Of a stretch of DNA of 64,000 nucleotides, positions 13,418-22,282 are shown piece by piece; within the stretch, counting starts at the first letter, position 1, and each line of letters opens with the position of its first letter. This DNA is from Caldibacillus debilis DSM 16016 (lineage in GTDB: Bacteria; Bacillota; Bacilli; Bacillales; Caldibacillaceae), in assembly GCF_000383875.1 (NCBI RefSeq), contig NZ_KB912879.1, positions 186,001-250,000 on the forward strand, read 5' to 3'. The notes under the pieces were generated by a model, which ran no database searches, was not told the origin of the DNA, and worked only from the letters and a program-made list of their open reading frames with translations. A program made the position numbers and the translations under genes.

Positions 13418-14110
13418 TCACTTGGCTCCCTTGGCGGCCTTCACCGTTTTCAACGCATTCTCCAGGTCGGTATACAGGCTGTTGCCGACGACGATGCAAT
13501 CGGCATGCCGGGCCATCGCTTCCGCCTGTTCGGGGGTTCGAATCCCCCCGCCGTAAAACAGGACGGTGTCCGACAGAGCCGATTTCACTTTGGCGACCGT
13601 TTCCGGGTCTCCGTATGTACCGCTGTATTCCAGATAAAAAACGGGAAAATGAAACATTTTCTCCGCCACTTGGGCGTAGGCGAGCAAATCATCGAGGGAC
13701 AAATCGGCGGCGGCTTCCGTCAGGGCGGCGGCCTTGCTGTCGGGATTTAAAATGCAGTAGCCTTCCATGACGATTTCATCCCAATTGATGAGGGGCCCGT
13801 ATTTTTTCACGGCTTCCACATGGGCGTCGATCAGCCATTTTTTCCTTTTGCTGTTCAACACCGAAGGGATAAAATATAAGTCAAATCCGGGAGCGACCGC
13901 GTCCATGTCGGAAATCTCCAAAACGCAGGGAACGGAATATCTCCGGACCCGGGCCATTAAATTCACGACCTTTTCTTCCGTCACTCCGTCCGTTCCGCCG
14001 ATCATGACCGCGTCGGTTCCGGATTCGCAGATCTTTTCCAAAGCGTCGTCGGAAATCTCTTTATTCGGATCGAGTTTAAAGATATGTTTCCACTCGCGAA
14101 AATGCTCCAT
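13418..14110 (-). CDS. pcrB: Heptaprenylglyceryl phosphate synthase
   Basis: A 230-residue TIM-barrel prenyltransferase of the PcrB/GGGP-synthase family. It joins heptaprenyl diphosphate to glycerol 1-phosphate, giving archaeal-type ether lipids in Bacilli. Visible motifs are MIGGTDGV near residue 37, YLEYSGTYG in the second half, [12 protein letters not shown] and VVGNSLY, the phosphate-binding loops of the barrel. A GGAGG box lies eight bases before the ATG. It heads the pcrB-pcrA-ligA-camS cluster; about 190 bases of GC-rich, hairpin-forming sequence separate it from pcrA, where partial termination is possible. Confidence 0.95.
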   Translation of the reverse strand: MEHFREWKHIFKLDPNKEISDDALEKICESGTDAVMIGGTDGVTEEKVVNLMARVRRYSVPCVLEISDMDAVAPGFDLYFIPSVLNSKRKKWLIDAHVEAVKKYGPLINWDEIVMEGYCILNPDSKAAALTEAAADLSLDDLLAYAQVAEKMFHFPVFYLEYSGTYGDPETVAKVKSALSDTVLFYGGGIRTPEQAEAMARHADCIVVGNSLYTDLENALKTVKAAKGAK

Positions 14111-14143
14111 TCACGGTTCCTCCATCGGTTATTCCGTCTAATA

Positions 14144-14172
14144 ATTATAACATTCCTTACCGCCGGATAAAA
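14144..14172 (-). promoter_or_regulatory. Putative sigma-A promoter of pcrB
   Basis: Extended -10 TGTTATAAT (TATAAT complement at 14144-14149) with a poor -35 17 bases upstream. It lies about 35 bases before the pcrB start and would drive the pcrB-pcrA-ligA-camS cluster. Confidence 0.5.
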
Positions 14173-14475
14173 TCTTTGAAACGGAGGAAAAATAAGGGGG
14201 AAAAGGATCGGGGCAGAAACGGAAAGGGCGCCGAAAAAAGGGGGGCACGGCGCGATATCATTAAATCCGTCCCTTTTAACCATCCGTCCACGCCTCCCTA
14301 TTCCGGCGGAAGGATAGACGCAAGGTGACGAAACCGAACGTTTTCCGCCGTCTACGTCCCCATGTTCCGGCGGAAGGCCCGGGCACGGATCCGCCATCGC
14401 TGAAAACCATGGCAAATACGGGGCGGACGGCCGTTTTCGTTCGGCACCCGGCTCCCGGTTTCCCCTTCCGAATGC
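14173..14475. other. Gene-free GC-rich interval
   Basis: About 300 bases between the pcrB promoter and the yerC terminator. Open frames here overlap pcrB out of frame and lack ribosome sites. I see nothing else in it. Confidence 0.5.
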
Positions 14476-14511
14476 AAAAAAAGACTTGATTTTCCGCCAG
14501 AAAACCAAGTC
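14476..14511 (-). terminator. Rho-independent terminator of yerC
   Basis: Stem GACTTGATTTTC/GAAAACCAAGTC with one mismatch (14483-14511) and a run of seven T residues on the minus strand (14476-14482), downstream of yerC. Confidence 0.9.
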
Positions 14512-14526
14512 CAGCTTCGGTTCCGC

Positions 14527-14847
14527 TTACCCCTTCCCTCCCTCCGGATGCCCTTGTTTCTCCTTCATCCGGCGCAAAACGAGCTGATATCCGTCGCTGC
14601 CGTATTGCAGGCAGCGTTTCACCCTGGAAATCGTCGCCGTGGAGGCGCCGGTTTTTTCTTCGATTTCGTGATAGGTCGCCCCCTCCTTCAGCATGCGGGC
14701 CACCTCCAGCCGTTGGGAAAGGGAAAGGAGCTCATTGACCGTGCACAGATCATCAAAGAAACGGTAGCATTCTTCCAAATTCCGCAAGGAAAGGATGGCT
14801 TCAAACAGCTGATCGAGTTCTCTTCCGCGCAATTTATCGATTTGCAT
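14527..14847 (-). CDS. yerC: YerC/YecD family TrpR-like DNA-binding protein
   Basis: A 106-residue all-helical protein of the TrpR-repressor superfamily. The helix-turn-helix is SQRLEVARMLKEGATYHEIE followed by the recognition helix region KTGASTATISRVKRCL. B. subtilis YerC has the same size and position. The start at 14847 gives the family length; the frame extends 70 codons upstream into yerB without protein-like sequence. A purine-rich AAGGGGGAAG lies upstream at somewhat long spacing. Its regulon is not readable from sequence. Confidence 0.9.
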   Translation of the reverse strand: MQIDKLRGRELDQLFEAILSLRNLEECYRFFDDLCTVNELLSLSQRLEVARMLKEGATYHEIEEKTGASTATISRVKRCLQYGSDGYQLVLRRMKEKQGHPEGGKG

Positions 14848-14999
14848 TCTCTCTTTCTTCCCCCTTGCCTCTTGTCGTGGCTTTATGAAAAACCGTGCGG
14901 TCCGCGATCCGATGCAACCGGTTTCGGATGTGAAAAAACCGGTTTCCGGCGCGGGAGGCTTGCCGCCCCCGCTTCCGGATGACCGTTCGCTATTGCCCT

Positions 15000-16031
15000 T
15001 CACTGCGCCGGCACGGAAAGGACGTTTTCCATCGGGGCCGGAACGATATTGATCCATGTTTTGCCGGGGACAAGCCTTGCTTGTTCAGTCCCGTCGTACG
15101 GGACGATCCTTCCGTTCACGTTTTCCCAGCGGATCTCCCGCATCTTGCCCTTTTGCAGCAAATATCCCCTTCCGCCGGATTCCAGATCGATGGCGATCCT
15201 TCCCGATCCGTCATTCAACGATGCGTGATCCATTTCCACGATGAGCACGTTGTCCAATAAGACCGGATCGCCCGTGTCATAATCGACGGTTTGCGCCCCT
15301 CCGGAATACCGTTTATATTTTTCCGCCGCCGGATCGTATTCGTAACGGACGAGAAAATCATCGGTGGAATAGGAGACGGCGACGGAGCGGACATCTTCGC
15401 CTTCGACGGTCTCCCCGCCGGACAGGAAACGATAGGGTGCCGGCGGCGTGTCCAGATCGCATCCCGCTTTTTCCGCCCCTTTTAAAATATTTTTATAGGA
15501 AATATAGGAATTGTGCGGCGCCTGCCGGAAAGCGACCCGCTGGAACAGGGTGCCGTCATAAAAAAGGCCGTTTAAGGAATCGATGTACTGGCTCTCGATT
15601 AATTTTTTTGCCTCGGGGCTCCAGCCGTGAAAGACGAACAGGCCGTCAAAGCCTTTGGCCAGCCGGATATAATAATCCCTCGCGCTGCGCACCGGACCGA
15701 TTCTTTCCGGAAATTCGCTTTGGAAGACGGCAAGGAAGCGGGTGATGCCGCCTTCCGCCAGCGCCTCGATCACCACGTCCGCCTTTTGAAGGCCGGATTG
15801 GGGACGGGCCTTCGGATGGTTATTGATCATGACGGTGATCGCCCGATGGTTCGGCTTTTCCTCCGATAAAAGGCCGGTCAACGGAAAAGGATAGGACGGT
15901 TTTTCAACGGCTTCCGGCTTGTTTTCCGCCGGGCTTTCGCTTCCCTTTTCCGGAACCCGCTCCTTTGTGCAGGCGGAAAGAACGACCGCGGCGGCAACGG
16001 TGAAGATCAACAGCCATTTTTTCCCTTTCAA
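15000..16031 (-). CDS. yerB: DUF3048 lipoprotein YerB
   Basis: A 343-residue predicted lipoprotein. With the TTG start at 16031 it opens MKGKKWLLIF and has the lipobox LSAC near residue 21, so it should be anchored outside the membrane. The two DUF3048 halves follow: HPKARPQSGLQKADVVIEAL with ERIGPVRSARDYYI, and later DNVLIVEMDH with GKTWINIVPA. No enzymatic function is established for the family to my knowledge. AGGTGAG lies five bases before the TTG; an ATG 81 bases earlier would give an untypical N terminus. It sits 152 bases upstream of yerC, same strand, as in B. subtilis. Confidence 0.88.
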   Translation of the reverse strand: MKGKKWLLIFTVAAAVVLSACTKERVPEKGSESPAENKPEAVEKPSYPFPLTGLLSEEKPNHRAITVMINNHPKARPQSGLQKADVVIEALAEGGITRFLAVFQSEFPERIGPVRSARDYYIRLAKGFDGLFVFHGWSPEAKKLIESQYIDSLNGLFYDGTLFQRVAFRQAPHNSYISYKNILKGAEKAGCDLDTPPAPYRFLSGGETVEGEDVRSVAVSYSTDDFLVRYEYDPAAEKYKRYSGGAQTVDYDTGDPVLLDNVLIVEMDHASLNDGSGRIAIDLESGGRGYLLQKGKMREIRWENVNGRIVPYDGTEQARLVPGKTWINIVPAPMENVLSVPAQ

Positions 16032-16271
16032 AGGGCTCACCTGTCTTCTGTCAAAAATTTGTTTATACCATTTTAACGCATCAACGTACAAAAAAAAATC
16101 GGTTTCCGACAATTTTGCCTTTCGTTTCGCCGGCCGGACCTGCCGGCGAAGAAAGCCGGAAGGAAAAAGAAAGAACGGGATTTCAAACGGGGATCCCCAT
16201 GCATATTGCGGTTTCCGTTGGAAAGGCTAATGCTGAACGGACATCCCGAATCGGAAGGGGAGGTTTTTGCC

Positions 16272-16586
16272 ATGCATGTGAAAAAAAATATCGGAATCAT
16301 CAACGCTTTAATCCGGATAACGGCCGGTTTGACCCTGCTGTCCTGGTACACCGCCAAACTCGTTCGCCGGCCTTGGCGAAGGCGCGGGTATTTCTTCATC
16401 ATCCTGTTGGCGGCTAATCAAGTCGCGGAAGGAATCGTCCGGTATTGCCCGATCACCGATCTGGCGAAAAAGGGATGGGCCGGCGGCTTCGACCGGAAAA
16501 TGAAAGAATGGCGGGAAACCATTTCCCGGAATTTTGGGAAAGAGAGAGAAGGCGGGCGAGAAGAATCCGCCGACGAAGGCCTTTAA
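16272..16586 (+). CDS. DUF2892 (YgaP-like) membrane protein
   Basis: A 104-residue small membrane protein. MHVKKNIGIINALIRITAGL opens a first hydrophobic hairpin and YFFIILLAANQVAEGIVRYCP a second, ending with the Cys-Pro typical of DUF2892 proteins; a charged tail follows. The ATG follows GGGGAGG at eight bases. It is plus-strand, divergent from yerB and convergent with purB. Some relatives are fused to rhodanese domains, but none is present here. The function is unknown. Confidence 0.8.
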   Translation: MHVKKNIGIINALIRITAGLTLLSWYTAKLVRRPWRRRGYFFIILLAANQVAEGIVRYCPITDLAKKGWAGGFDRKMKEWRETISRNFGKEREGGREESADEGL

Positions 16587-16830
16587 CCGGCCGCGGGGCC
16601 GCCGCTTCCCCGATGGCTGGCGCGGGCAGGTCCCACGTCTTTTTAAAATTGATATAAACAGCATATTCGTAATTTTCCGAAAATCCCTTGTCAGTTGTCC
16701 AGCCTGCGAAAAAGTTTCAAAGGTTTCCAGGCGGCCGCCAACGTGAGTCCCGCCATGCCGGACGGCCGCAGCCGCGGACCCGTTAAATCCCGATGCAAAA
16801 GCGGACGGCGCCATCCGTGGAGAACCCTTG
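16587..16830. other. Short gene-free interval
   Basis: Convergent interval between the DUF2892 gene and the purB terminator. No gene is visible. Confidence 0.5.
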
Positions 16831-16869
16831 CAAAAAGGACCGTCCCGGCCTTTTTCGCCGGCCGGGACG
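16831..16869 (-). terminator. Terminator of purB
   Basis: Perfect 10-bp stem CGTCCCGGCC/GGCCGGGACG (16841-16869), followed on the minus strand by GGTCC and five T residues. It lies 25 bases past the purB stop. Confidence 0.75.
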
Positions 16870-16894
16870 AAGAACCCCAAACCGGATCCTGTCC

Positions 16895-18202
16895 TTATTC
16901 TCCCTCCGCATCAAGTCCCAGCCGGGCAAAAATCGTATCCACATATTTCAAATGATAACGGTTGTCAAAGCATTCAGCGATCTCTTCCGGGGTGAGGAAA
17001 CGCCGGATCCTTTCGTTTTTTTCCAGAAGCCCCCGGAAGGAAACTTGCTTTTCCCAAGCCTCCATGGCGACGGGCTGAACCGTGTCGTAGGCCTCTTCCC
17101 GCGACATGCCGGCCTCGATCAGCTTCAGCAACACCCGCTGGGAGTAAATTAACCCGAAGGTTTTTTCCATGTTTCTTTTCATATTTTCCGGATAAACCGT
17201 CAAGTTTTCCAAAATGGAAGCAAAACGGTTCAGCATGTAGTTCAACAGGGTCGTCGCATCCGGCAGAATGATCCGCTCCGCCGACGAATGGGAAATATCC
17301 CGCTCGTGCCAAAGGGGAATGTTTTCGTAGGCGGTTGCCATATAGCCCCGGAGCACCCGGGCGATGCCGACCATGTTTTCCGATCCGATCGGGTTCCTTT
17401 TGTGGGGCATGGCGGAAGACCCCTTTTGGCCGGCCGCAAAAAACTCCTCCGCTTCCCGGATTTCGCTTCGCTGCAACCCCCGGATTTCGGTGGCAAATTT
17501 TTCGATGGAGGAAGCGATGAGGGCAATGGTGGCGACGTAGTAGGCGTGCCGGTCCCGCTGCAGCGTCTGGGTGGAAATCGGCGCCGGCTGCAGGCCCAGC
17601 CTTTCGCAAACGTATTTTTCCACGAAAGGATCCACATTGGCATAGGTGCCGACGGCGCCGGATATTTTCCCGACCTCCACCCCCTCGGCGGCCGCCCGGA
17701 AGCGGGCCAGATTCCGCTTCATCTCTTCATGCCAGAGGGCCATCTTTAAGCCGAAGGTGGTCGGCTCGGCGTGGACCCCGTGGGTCCGCCCGATCATGAT
17801 CGTATATTTGTGGGCGGCGGCCTTTTCCCGGATCACCCGCAAAAGCCTCTCCATATCCCGGATCAATATGCGGTTGGCCTGTTTCAACAAACAGGACAGG
17901 GCCGTGTCGACCACATCCGTGGACGTCAGGCCGTAATGGATCCACTTCCGTTCTTCCCCCAATGTTTCCGAGACGGCCCGGGTGAAGGCGATCACATCGT
18001 GTTTCGTTTCCTTCTCGATTTCTTTCACCCGGTCCAGCCGGAAGGAGGCGTTTTTGCGAATCTTTTCCGCATCCTCCTTCGGAATGACGCCCAGTTCGGC
18101 CCATGCTTCACAGGCCAAAATTTCCACTTCCAGCCAGGTTTTGAATTTGTTTTCCTCCGACCAGATGTCGGCCATTTCCCGTCTTGTATAACGTTCGATC
18201 AT
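16895..18202 (-). CDS. purB: Adenylosuccinate lyase
   Basis: A 435-residue fumarase/aspartase superfamily enzyme that cleaves SAICAR in IMP synthesis and adenylosuccinate in AMP synthesis. Visible motifs are [13 protein letters not shown] near residue 89, [13 protein letters not shown] near 137 with the catalytic His, and the signature loop [11 protein letters not shown] at 261-271. The ATG at 18202 has TTGGAGG at good spacing and the product then matches B. subtilis PurB; the open frame extends 101 codons upstream without protein-like sequence. Unlike in B. subtilis, no other pur-operon gene flanks it. Confidence 0.96.
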   Translation of the reverse strand: MIERYTRREMADIWSEENKFKTWLEVEILACEAWAELGVIPKEDAEKIRKNASFRLDRVKEIEKETKHDVIAFTRAVSETLGEERKWIHYGLTSTDVVDTALSCLLKQANRILIRDMERLLRVIREKAAAHKYTIMIGRTHGVHAEPTTFGLKMALWHEEMKRNLARFRAAAEGVEVGKISGAVGTYANVDPFVEKYVCERLGLQPAPISTQTLQRDRHAYYVATIALIASSIEKFATEIRGLQRSEIREAEEFFAAGQKGSSAMPHKRNPIGSENMVGIARVLRGYMATAYENIPLWHERDISHSSAERIILPDATTLLNYMLNRFASILENLTVYPENMKRNMEKTFGLIYSQRVLLKLIEAGMSREEAYDTVQPVAMEAWEKQVSFRGLLEKNERIRRFLTPEEIAECFDNRYHLKYVDTIFARLGLDAEGE

Positions 18203-18590
18203 TTCGGTCCTCCAAATTTGAAAAAATTTTGCCGGCTGCGCCGGAATCCGGGAAAAAAGCCGGAACCCGTTTCCGGTTGCGGCGCCGGCTGCTTCCACTC
18301 CATTTCCGTTCCCGCGTCCGGCCGCTCCCCAGGCGCGGCCGGCGTTTATCCTTCCCCGCCCGGCCGCTGAAAATCGCGGTGCGTAACGGAAGAGTACCGA
18401 GGGGGAAAGAAAGCAAAATGAAGCCCCCACCCGGCGGAGGCCGGCCGTTCCGAAAGGGCAAAGGTTTCCTTTCTCCCTCTTTTTCCGCGGTTTCATAGCC
18501 TTCATGACCGGTTCGCCCGGAAAGGATCCCCGCGATTTCAGTCTTTTTTATCGCGGGTGTATGGCCCCGGTGCCGACCTTCCCCGCCTTT
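18203..18590. other. Gene-free interval upstream of purB
   Basis: About 390 GC-rich bases. The only structure noted is a perfect 8-bp inverted repeat CCCGCGAT/ATCGCGGG (18529-18557) with a T-rich 13-base loop, just past the FAD oxidoreductase gene. It may act as a terminator, but lacks a T run after the stem. No PurR box pair was found here. Confidence 0.5.
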
Positions 18591-19709
18591 TCACCGTTCG
18601 ATAATCCTGGATACATCATAGGGGGATAGGGGGACATCGCATTTTTCCCCGAGGGCGATCTTCGCCACCTGCAGCCCGAGATAGGGCCCGACCGTCAAAC
18701 CGGAAGAACCGAGCCCGTTGGCGACCAGCAAACCGTCGAATCCCGGGACGGGCCCGAAAGCGGGCATAAAATCGGAAGCGACGGGGCGGAACCCGAAGCG
18801 GGCCTCCAGAAATTGCCCTTCCGCCAATCCCGGGGCGGCAGATAAGGCCTTGTCCAAAATGGCATGCAGCCCGCCGGCCGTCACCCGTTCGTCGAAGGCG
18901 TCATCATCTTCATGGGTTGATCCGGCGAGAATCCTCCCGTCGTCAAAGGGCAGGATGTACTGGCTTTCCGGGAGCATGAGCATCGGCCAATCCTCCGTCT
19001 CCCGGTTTCTCAACTGGAGATGGACGATTTGCCCCTTCTGGCCCCGCACCTTCATCCGGATCCCGAGGGGCCACAGCAGCTCCGGCGTCCACGCCCCCGC
19101 GGCGACGATCACCGTGTCGGCCGGATAATATTCCCCCGAAGCGAAGACTCCGGTTACCGTATTTCCCTGGAAATCCAATTCCGCCGAGCGGATCGCGGTT
19201 TTAGCGCCGTGTTTTTTTGCGGCATTGAGGAGGGCCTCCCTCAAGGCGGAGCCGTTCACCCTCGCCGCCCCGCTGACATAAAGGAAGTAAAAATCCTTGC
19301 TTAACAAGGGGAACATTTCCGCCGCCTCATCGGGCGCAAGTTCGCGGACCTCCCCCATCTCCGGGGCATCTTCCCGCCTTTTCAAGACCCTTTCCTTCAT
19401 TTTTTCCAGTTTGGACCGGTCCCTGTGGAGGGTGATGACGCCCACCCGGCGGTAACCGGTGTCCGTCTCCCCATCCTTTTCCAGCTCCTCCACCAATTCC
19501 GGAAAGTAACGGGTCCCCAACTTGGCCAGCAAATACCAGTCTTTGTTTCTCCGCTGGGAAAGCCACGGGCACAGGACGCCGGCCGCGGCATCCGTCGAAC
19601 GGCCCGTTTCCCCGCGGTCGATCACCAAAACGTCCGCCCCCGCTTTGGCCAAATGATAGGCGCAGGAGGCGCCGAATATCCCCGCGCCGACAATCACGAT
19701 TTTTTTCAT
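18591..19709 (-). CDS. FAD-dependent amine oxidoreductase (DAO family)
   Basis: A 372-residue flavoprotein. The N terminus is a dinucleotide-binding fold, KKIVIVGAGIFGASCAYHLA, with the ribose-binding Asp in VLVIDRGE. Substrate-domain strands follow (VRGQKGQIVHLQL, SQYILPFDDGRILAGSTHED) and the C-terminal FAD contact is GLLVANGLGSSGLTVGPYLG. This is the layout of glycine oxidase/DadA-type enzymes; the exact amine substrate is not deducible. The ATG at 19709 follows AAAAGGTG; the upstream GTG overlaps that box. It lies between purB and pbuG, where B. subtilis has yebC-yebG and the pur operon. Confidence 0.85.
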   Translation of the reverse strand: MKKIVIVGAGIFGASCAYHLAKAGADVLVIDRGETGRSTDAAAGVLCPWLSQRRNKDWYLLAKLGTRYFPELVEELEKDGETDTGYRRVGVITLHRDRSKLEKMKERVLKRREDAPEMGEVRELAPDEAAEMFPLLSKDFYFLYVSGAARVNGSALREALLNAAKKHGAKTAIRSAELDFQGNTVTGVFASGEYYPADTVIVAAGAWTPELLWPLGIRMKVRGQKGQIVHLQLRNRETEDWPMLMLPESQYILPFDDGRILAGSTHEDDDAFDERVTAGGLHAILDKALSAAPGLAEGQFLEARFGFRPVASDFMPAFGPVPGFDGLLVANGLGSSGLTVGPYLGLQVAKIALGEKCDVPLSPYDVSRIIER

Positions 19710-20257
19710 CCCATTCACCTTTTTTCAAGATTCCCTATTCTTCATTTTATATAATACGGGGGCCAGCCTCAAAAGGAAAATGCAGGCTTTTTGTGCGCCC
19801 TTGCCGTTCCGCCTGCCGCCGGTCAGAAACGCGGATTTTCGCGGCCGTGCGCCCCTTGGCCCCCTTGCAATCTTTCGTTCCCGGCGCCCTTCCGGCCTCC
19901 TTTTTCATCCCGGCTGAATCTGCGCGTCCCGGCACTTCCGTGGCCGGAATCCAGACCGGCCTGCCCGGCGGCTTTCCATTAAGAAAGATCCGGCCGCGGG
20001 CGCCGCCTTGACGGCGGATGGCTTTTTCGCGGGCGAACTTTTCGGGAGGCAAGATCCGTGCGCTGATCCCAATCCGGCCATCCCCCGGTCCGGCATGCCT
20101 CCGGGGAGCGGATCGCGGCTTCCCGGTTCCCGGGTCGCCTCTTTCGGGCACGCCGGATCTCCCGTGGAAAACTTGTCTTTCCGGCTGGCATCCCCCGCTT
20201 CCTTCAGCCTTTTCCGCCGGCATACACACGGGCATGGGGATCCCCGAAACCATCCAT
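19710..20257. other. Gene-free GC-rich interval
   Basis: About 550 bases with overlapping long frames on both strands. All are proline/arginine/glycine-rich and none has a ribosome site or recognisable motif. I see no gene. Confidence 0.5.
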
Positions 20258-20298
20258 AACAAAAGGTGCCCGGGGAAGGATTCCTCCCCGGACACCTT
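20258..20298 (-). terminator. Probable terminator of pbuG
   Basis: A 14-bp stem with one mismatch, AAGGTGCCCGGGGA (20263-20276) with its complement at 20285-20298, followed on the minus strand by TTTTGTT. It lies about 160 bases past the pbuG stop. Confidence 0.65.
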
Positions 20299-20458
20299 GA
20301 TCCGCCAAAAAAGCCAGATTTTCATCCCTTTCCAGACCGTTCGCCTGAAGCCCGGTCCCTGTCCGCCCGCAACGCCCCCTTCCCGGGGACCGCGCGGCAG
20401 GAACCGGCGATGCCTTCCGGCGGTTTTCCCGCCATGGAAAAACCGACCGTTTATCCCG

Positions 20459-21793
20459 CTACCTTAAAAAGATAAAGTACAGGAGGAAGATCACCGCCAT
20501 GCCGTACATGATCGGATGGATCTCCCTTCTTCTCCCGGCCAAAATCATGGTGATCGGGTAGAAGATGAATCCGGCCGCGATCCCGTTGGCGATGCTGTTG
20601 GAAAGGGGCATGGCGGTCAGCGTTAAAAAGGCGGGAACCGAAATTTCAAAGCGGCCCCAGTCGATTTTGTTCAGCGACGAGACCATGAGCACCCCGACAA
20701 TGATCAGGGCGGGCGCGGTTACCGGTTCCGTGATGACGCTCAAGAGCGGATAGAAAAACAGGGACAACAGGAACAGCGCGGCGGTCACCACCGCGGCGAA
20801 TCCGGAACGGGCGCCGGCCGCCACCCCCGCCGAAGATTCGATGTAGGAAGTGACCGTGGACGTTCCCAAAATGGAACCGGAAACGGTCGCCAGCGCATCG
20901 GCAAAGAGGGCCCGTCCGGCACGGGGCAGCTGATTGTTTTTCAACAGACCGGCCTGGTTGGCGACGGCGACCAGGGTGCCGGCGGTATCGAAAAAGTCAA
21001 CGAACAGGAAGGTTAAGGCGACCGCCAGCATATCCAGCGTAAAAATTTGCTCCGGATGGCGGATGATCGCCTCGATCGACGCCCCGAAGGTAGGGGCGAT
21101 ACTGGGGATTTCCCCGACGATTTGCCTCGGCGTATCAATCAGGCTGGCGAACATCCCGACGACGGCGGTGATCACCATTCCGATGAAAACGGCGGCATTC
21201 ACCTTTCTCACCATTAAAATGACGGTTACGAACAGCCCGAAAATGGCGAGCAATGTATTCCCGTTGGAAAAATCCCCCAAAGTCACCAGCGTGGAATCGT
21301 GGTTGACGATGATCCCCGCATTCCGGCAGCCGATGAAGGTAATAAACAGCCCGATCCCGGCGCTGACGGCATACTTCAATTCCTCGGGGATGGCATTGAT
21401 GATTTTTTCGCGGATCCCGGATAATGTCAGGATGATAAACATCAGGCCGGAAAACATGACGCCGGTCAAGGCGTTTTGCCACGGGATGCCCATCGTCAGG
21501 ACGACGGTGAAGGCGAAAAAGGCGTTCAACCCCATTCCCGGTGCGAGGGCGATCGGGTATTTGGCGATGATCCCCATGAACAGGGAGCCGATGGCGGCGG
21601 ACAAAGCGGTGGCGACAAACACCGCTCCTTTGTCCATGCGCATGGCGTCCGGGAAATCCTCAACGGAAGACAGGGAAAGAACCAGCGGATTGACCACCAA
21701 TATGTAGGCCATCGACAAGAACGTGGTCAGCCCCCCGATAAACTCCCGGCGATAATTGGTACCCAGCTCGTCAAACATGAAATATTTCCGCAT
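20459..21793 (-). CDS. pbuG: Guanine/hypoxanthine permease (NCS2/AzgA family)
   Basis: A 444-residue membrane transporter with about 12-14 hydrophobic segments. It matches PbuG in length and in family motifs: FIGGLTTFLSMAYILVVNP near the start, APGMGLNAFFAF near residue 90, FVDFFDTAGTLVAVANQAG near the middle, and SVTSYIE-like TSTVTSYIESSAGVAAGARS. It imports hypoxanthine and guanine by proton symport. The ATG at 21793 follows GGAAGGGAAGG. Its leader carries a guanine-type riboswitch with a terminator, and PurR boxes lie upstream of its promoter. It follows guaA as in B. subtilis. Confidence 0.93.
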   Translation of the reverse strand: MRKYFMFDELGTNYRREFIGGLTTFLSMAYILVVNPLVLSLSSVEDFPDAMRMDKGAVFVATALSAAIGSLFMGIIAKYPIALAPGMGLNAFFAFTVVLTMGIPWQNALTGVMFSGLMFIILTLSGIREKIINAIPEELKYAVSAGIGLFITFIGCRNAGIIVNHDSTLVTLGDFSNGNTLLAIFGLFVTVILMVRKVNAAVFIGMVITAVVGMFASLIDTPRQIVGEIPSIAPTFGASIEAIIRHPEQIFTLDMLAVALTFLFVDFFDTAGTLVAVANQAGLLKNNQLPRAGRALFADALATVSGSILGTSTVTSYIESSAGVAAGARSGFAAVVTAALFLLSLFFYPLLSVITEPVTAPALIIVGVLMVSSLNKIDWGRFEISVPAFLTLTAMPLSNSIANGIAAGFIFYPITMILAGRRREIHPIMYGMAVIFLLYFIFLR

Positions 21794-21840
21794 GAATGAC
21801 CTTCCCTTCCTTTTTTGATGGTTTGCGGCGAATGAAAGCA

Positions 21841-21872
21841 ATAAAAGAAGCTCCGTGAAACTACCGGAGCTT
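21841..21872 (-). terminator. Riboswitch expression-platform terminator of pbuG
   Basis: Stem AAGCTCCG/CGGAGCTT (21848-21872) with a 9-base loop, followed on the minus strand by CTTTTAT. It lies between the purine aptamer and the pbuG start, as expected of a transcription-terminating platform. Confidence 0.75.
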
Positions 21873-21982
21873 GACGAGAGGGTACGCGGAAAGAAGGGCA
21901 TGATCCGCCCGTCCCGCTCCCCCGCCGGGAAAAAGAAAACAACGGGGAAGGGCGGCGTCATCCCGTTCCTCTCACGCATCTC

Positions 21983-22049
21983 CTCGTAGTCAAGCTATTT
22001 ACGGTAGCTTGGTAGAGACTTGCGGGCCATATTCCCGCAATTATACGAG
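21983..22049 (-). promoter_or_regulatory. Purine riboswitch aptamer (guanine class), pbuG leader
   Basis: P1 pairs CTCGTA (5', 22049-22044) with TACGAG (21988-21983). The conserved core TATAAT, the P2 arm, AGTCTCTACC and the P3 loop CCGTAAA are all present. The discriminating base in the J3/1 segment GACTA is C, which predicts guanine/hypoxanthine rather than adenine binding. It precedes a terminator and pbuG. Confidence 0.95.
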
Positions 22050-22069
22050 TTTTCGATTCAGTTTTCTTT

Positions 22070-22098
22070 AGAATACAAAGAAATGGCCGGAATGTCAA
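22070..22098 (-). promoter_or_regulatory. Sigma-A promoter of pbuG
   Basis: TTGACA (complement at 22093-22098), 17-base spacer, TATTCT (complement at 22070-22075). It is placed to transcribe the purine riboswitch and pbuG. Confidence 0.75.
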
Positions 22099-22103
22099 TA
22101 CAA

Positions 22104-22146
22104 TAAACGAACTATTTTAACATAAAAGGCAAAAAATGTTCGTTTA
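22104..22146 (-). promoter_or_regulatory. PurR box pair upstream of pbuG
   Basis: Inverted boxes TAAACGAACTATT (22104-22116) and AATGTTCGTTTA (22135-22146) with CGAAC/GTTCG cores. The boxes are about 16-18 bases apart, close to the 16-17-base arrangement of B. subtilis PurR sites. They lie just upstream of the pbuG -35, where PurR binding represses. Confidence 0.7.
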
Positions 22147-22282
22147 CTTTGGCGTGCCCTCCGCTGAAACGCAAAGGGCGATCATCGCGGACAGAGGCCC
22201 GTTTCTATCCCGGGACGCGATGCAGGCCCATGCCGGTTCTCCCCGGCCAGACGCTTCTATCCCTCCGAAAAAAACCGGAACC

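Noticed and set aside
14002-14508. 168-codon minus-strand frame overlapping the pcrB start
   Set aside because: It runs out of frame into pcrB, spans the pcrB promoter and has no ribosome site.
19747-20325. 192-codon minus-strand frame between the FAD oxidoreductase and pbuG
   Set aside because: It spans the pbuG terminator hairpin, has no ribosome site or family motif, and competes with plus-strand frames of equal length.
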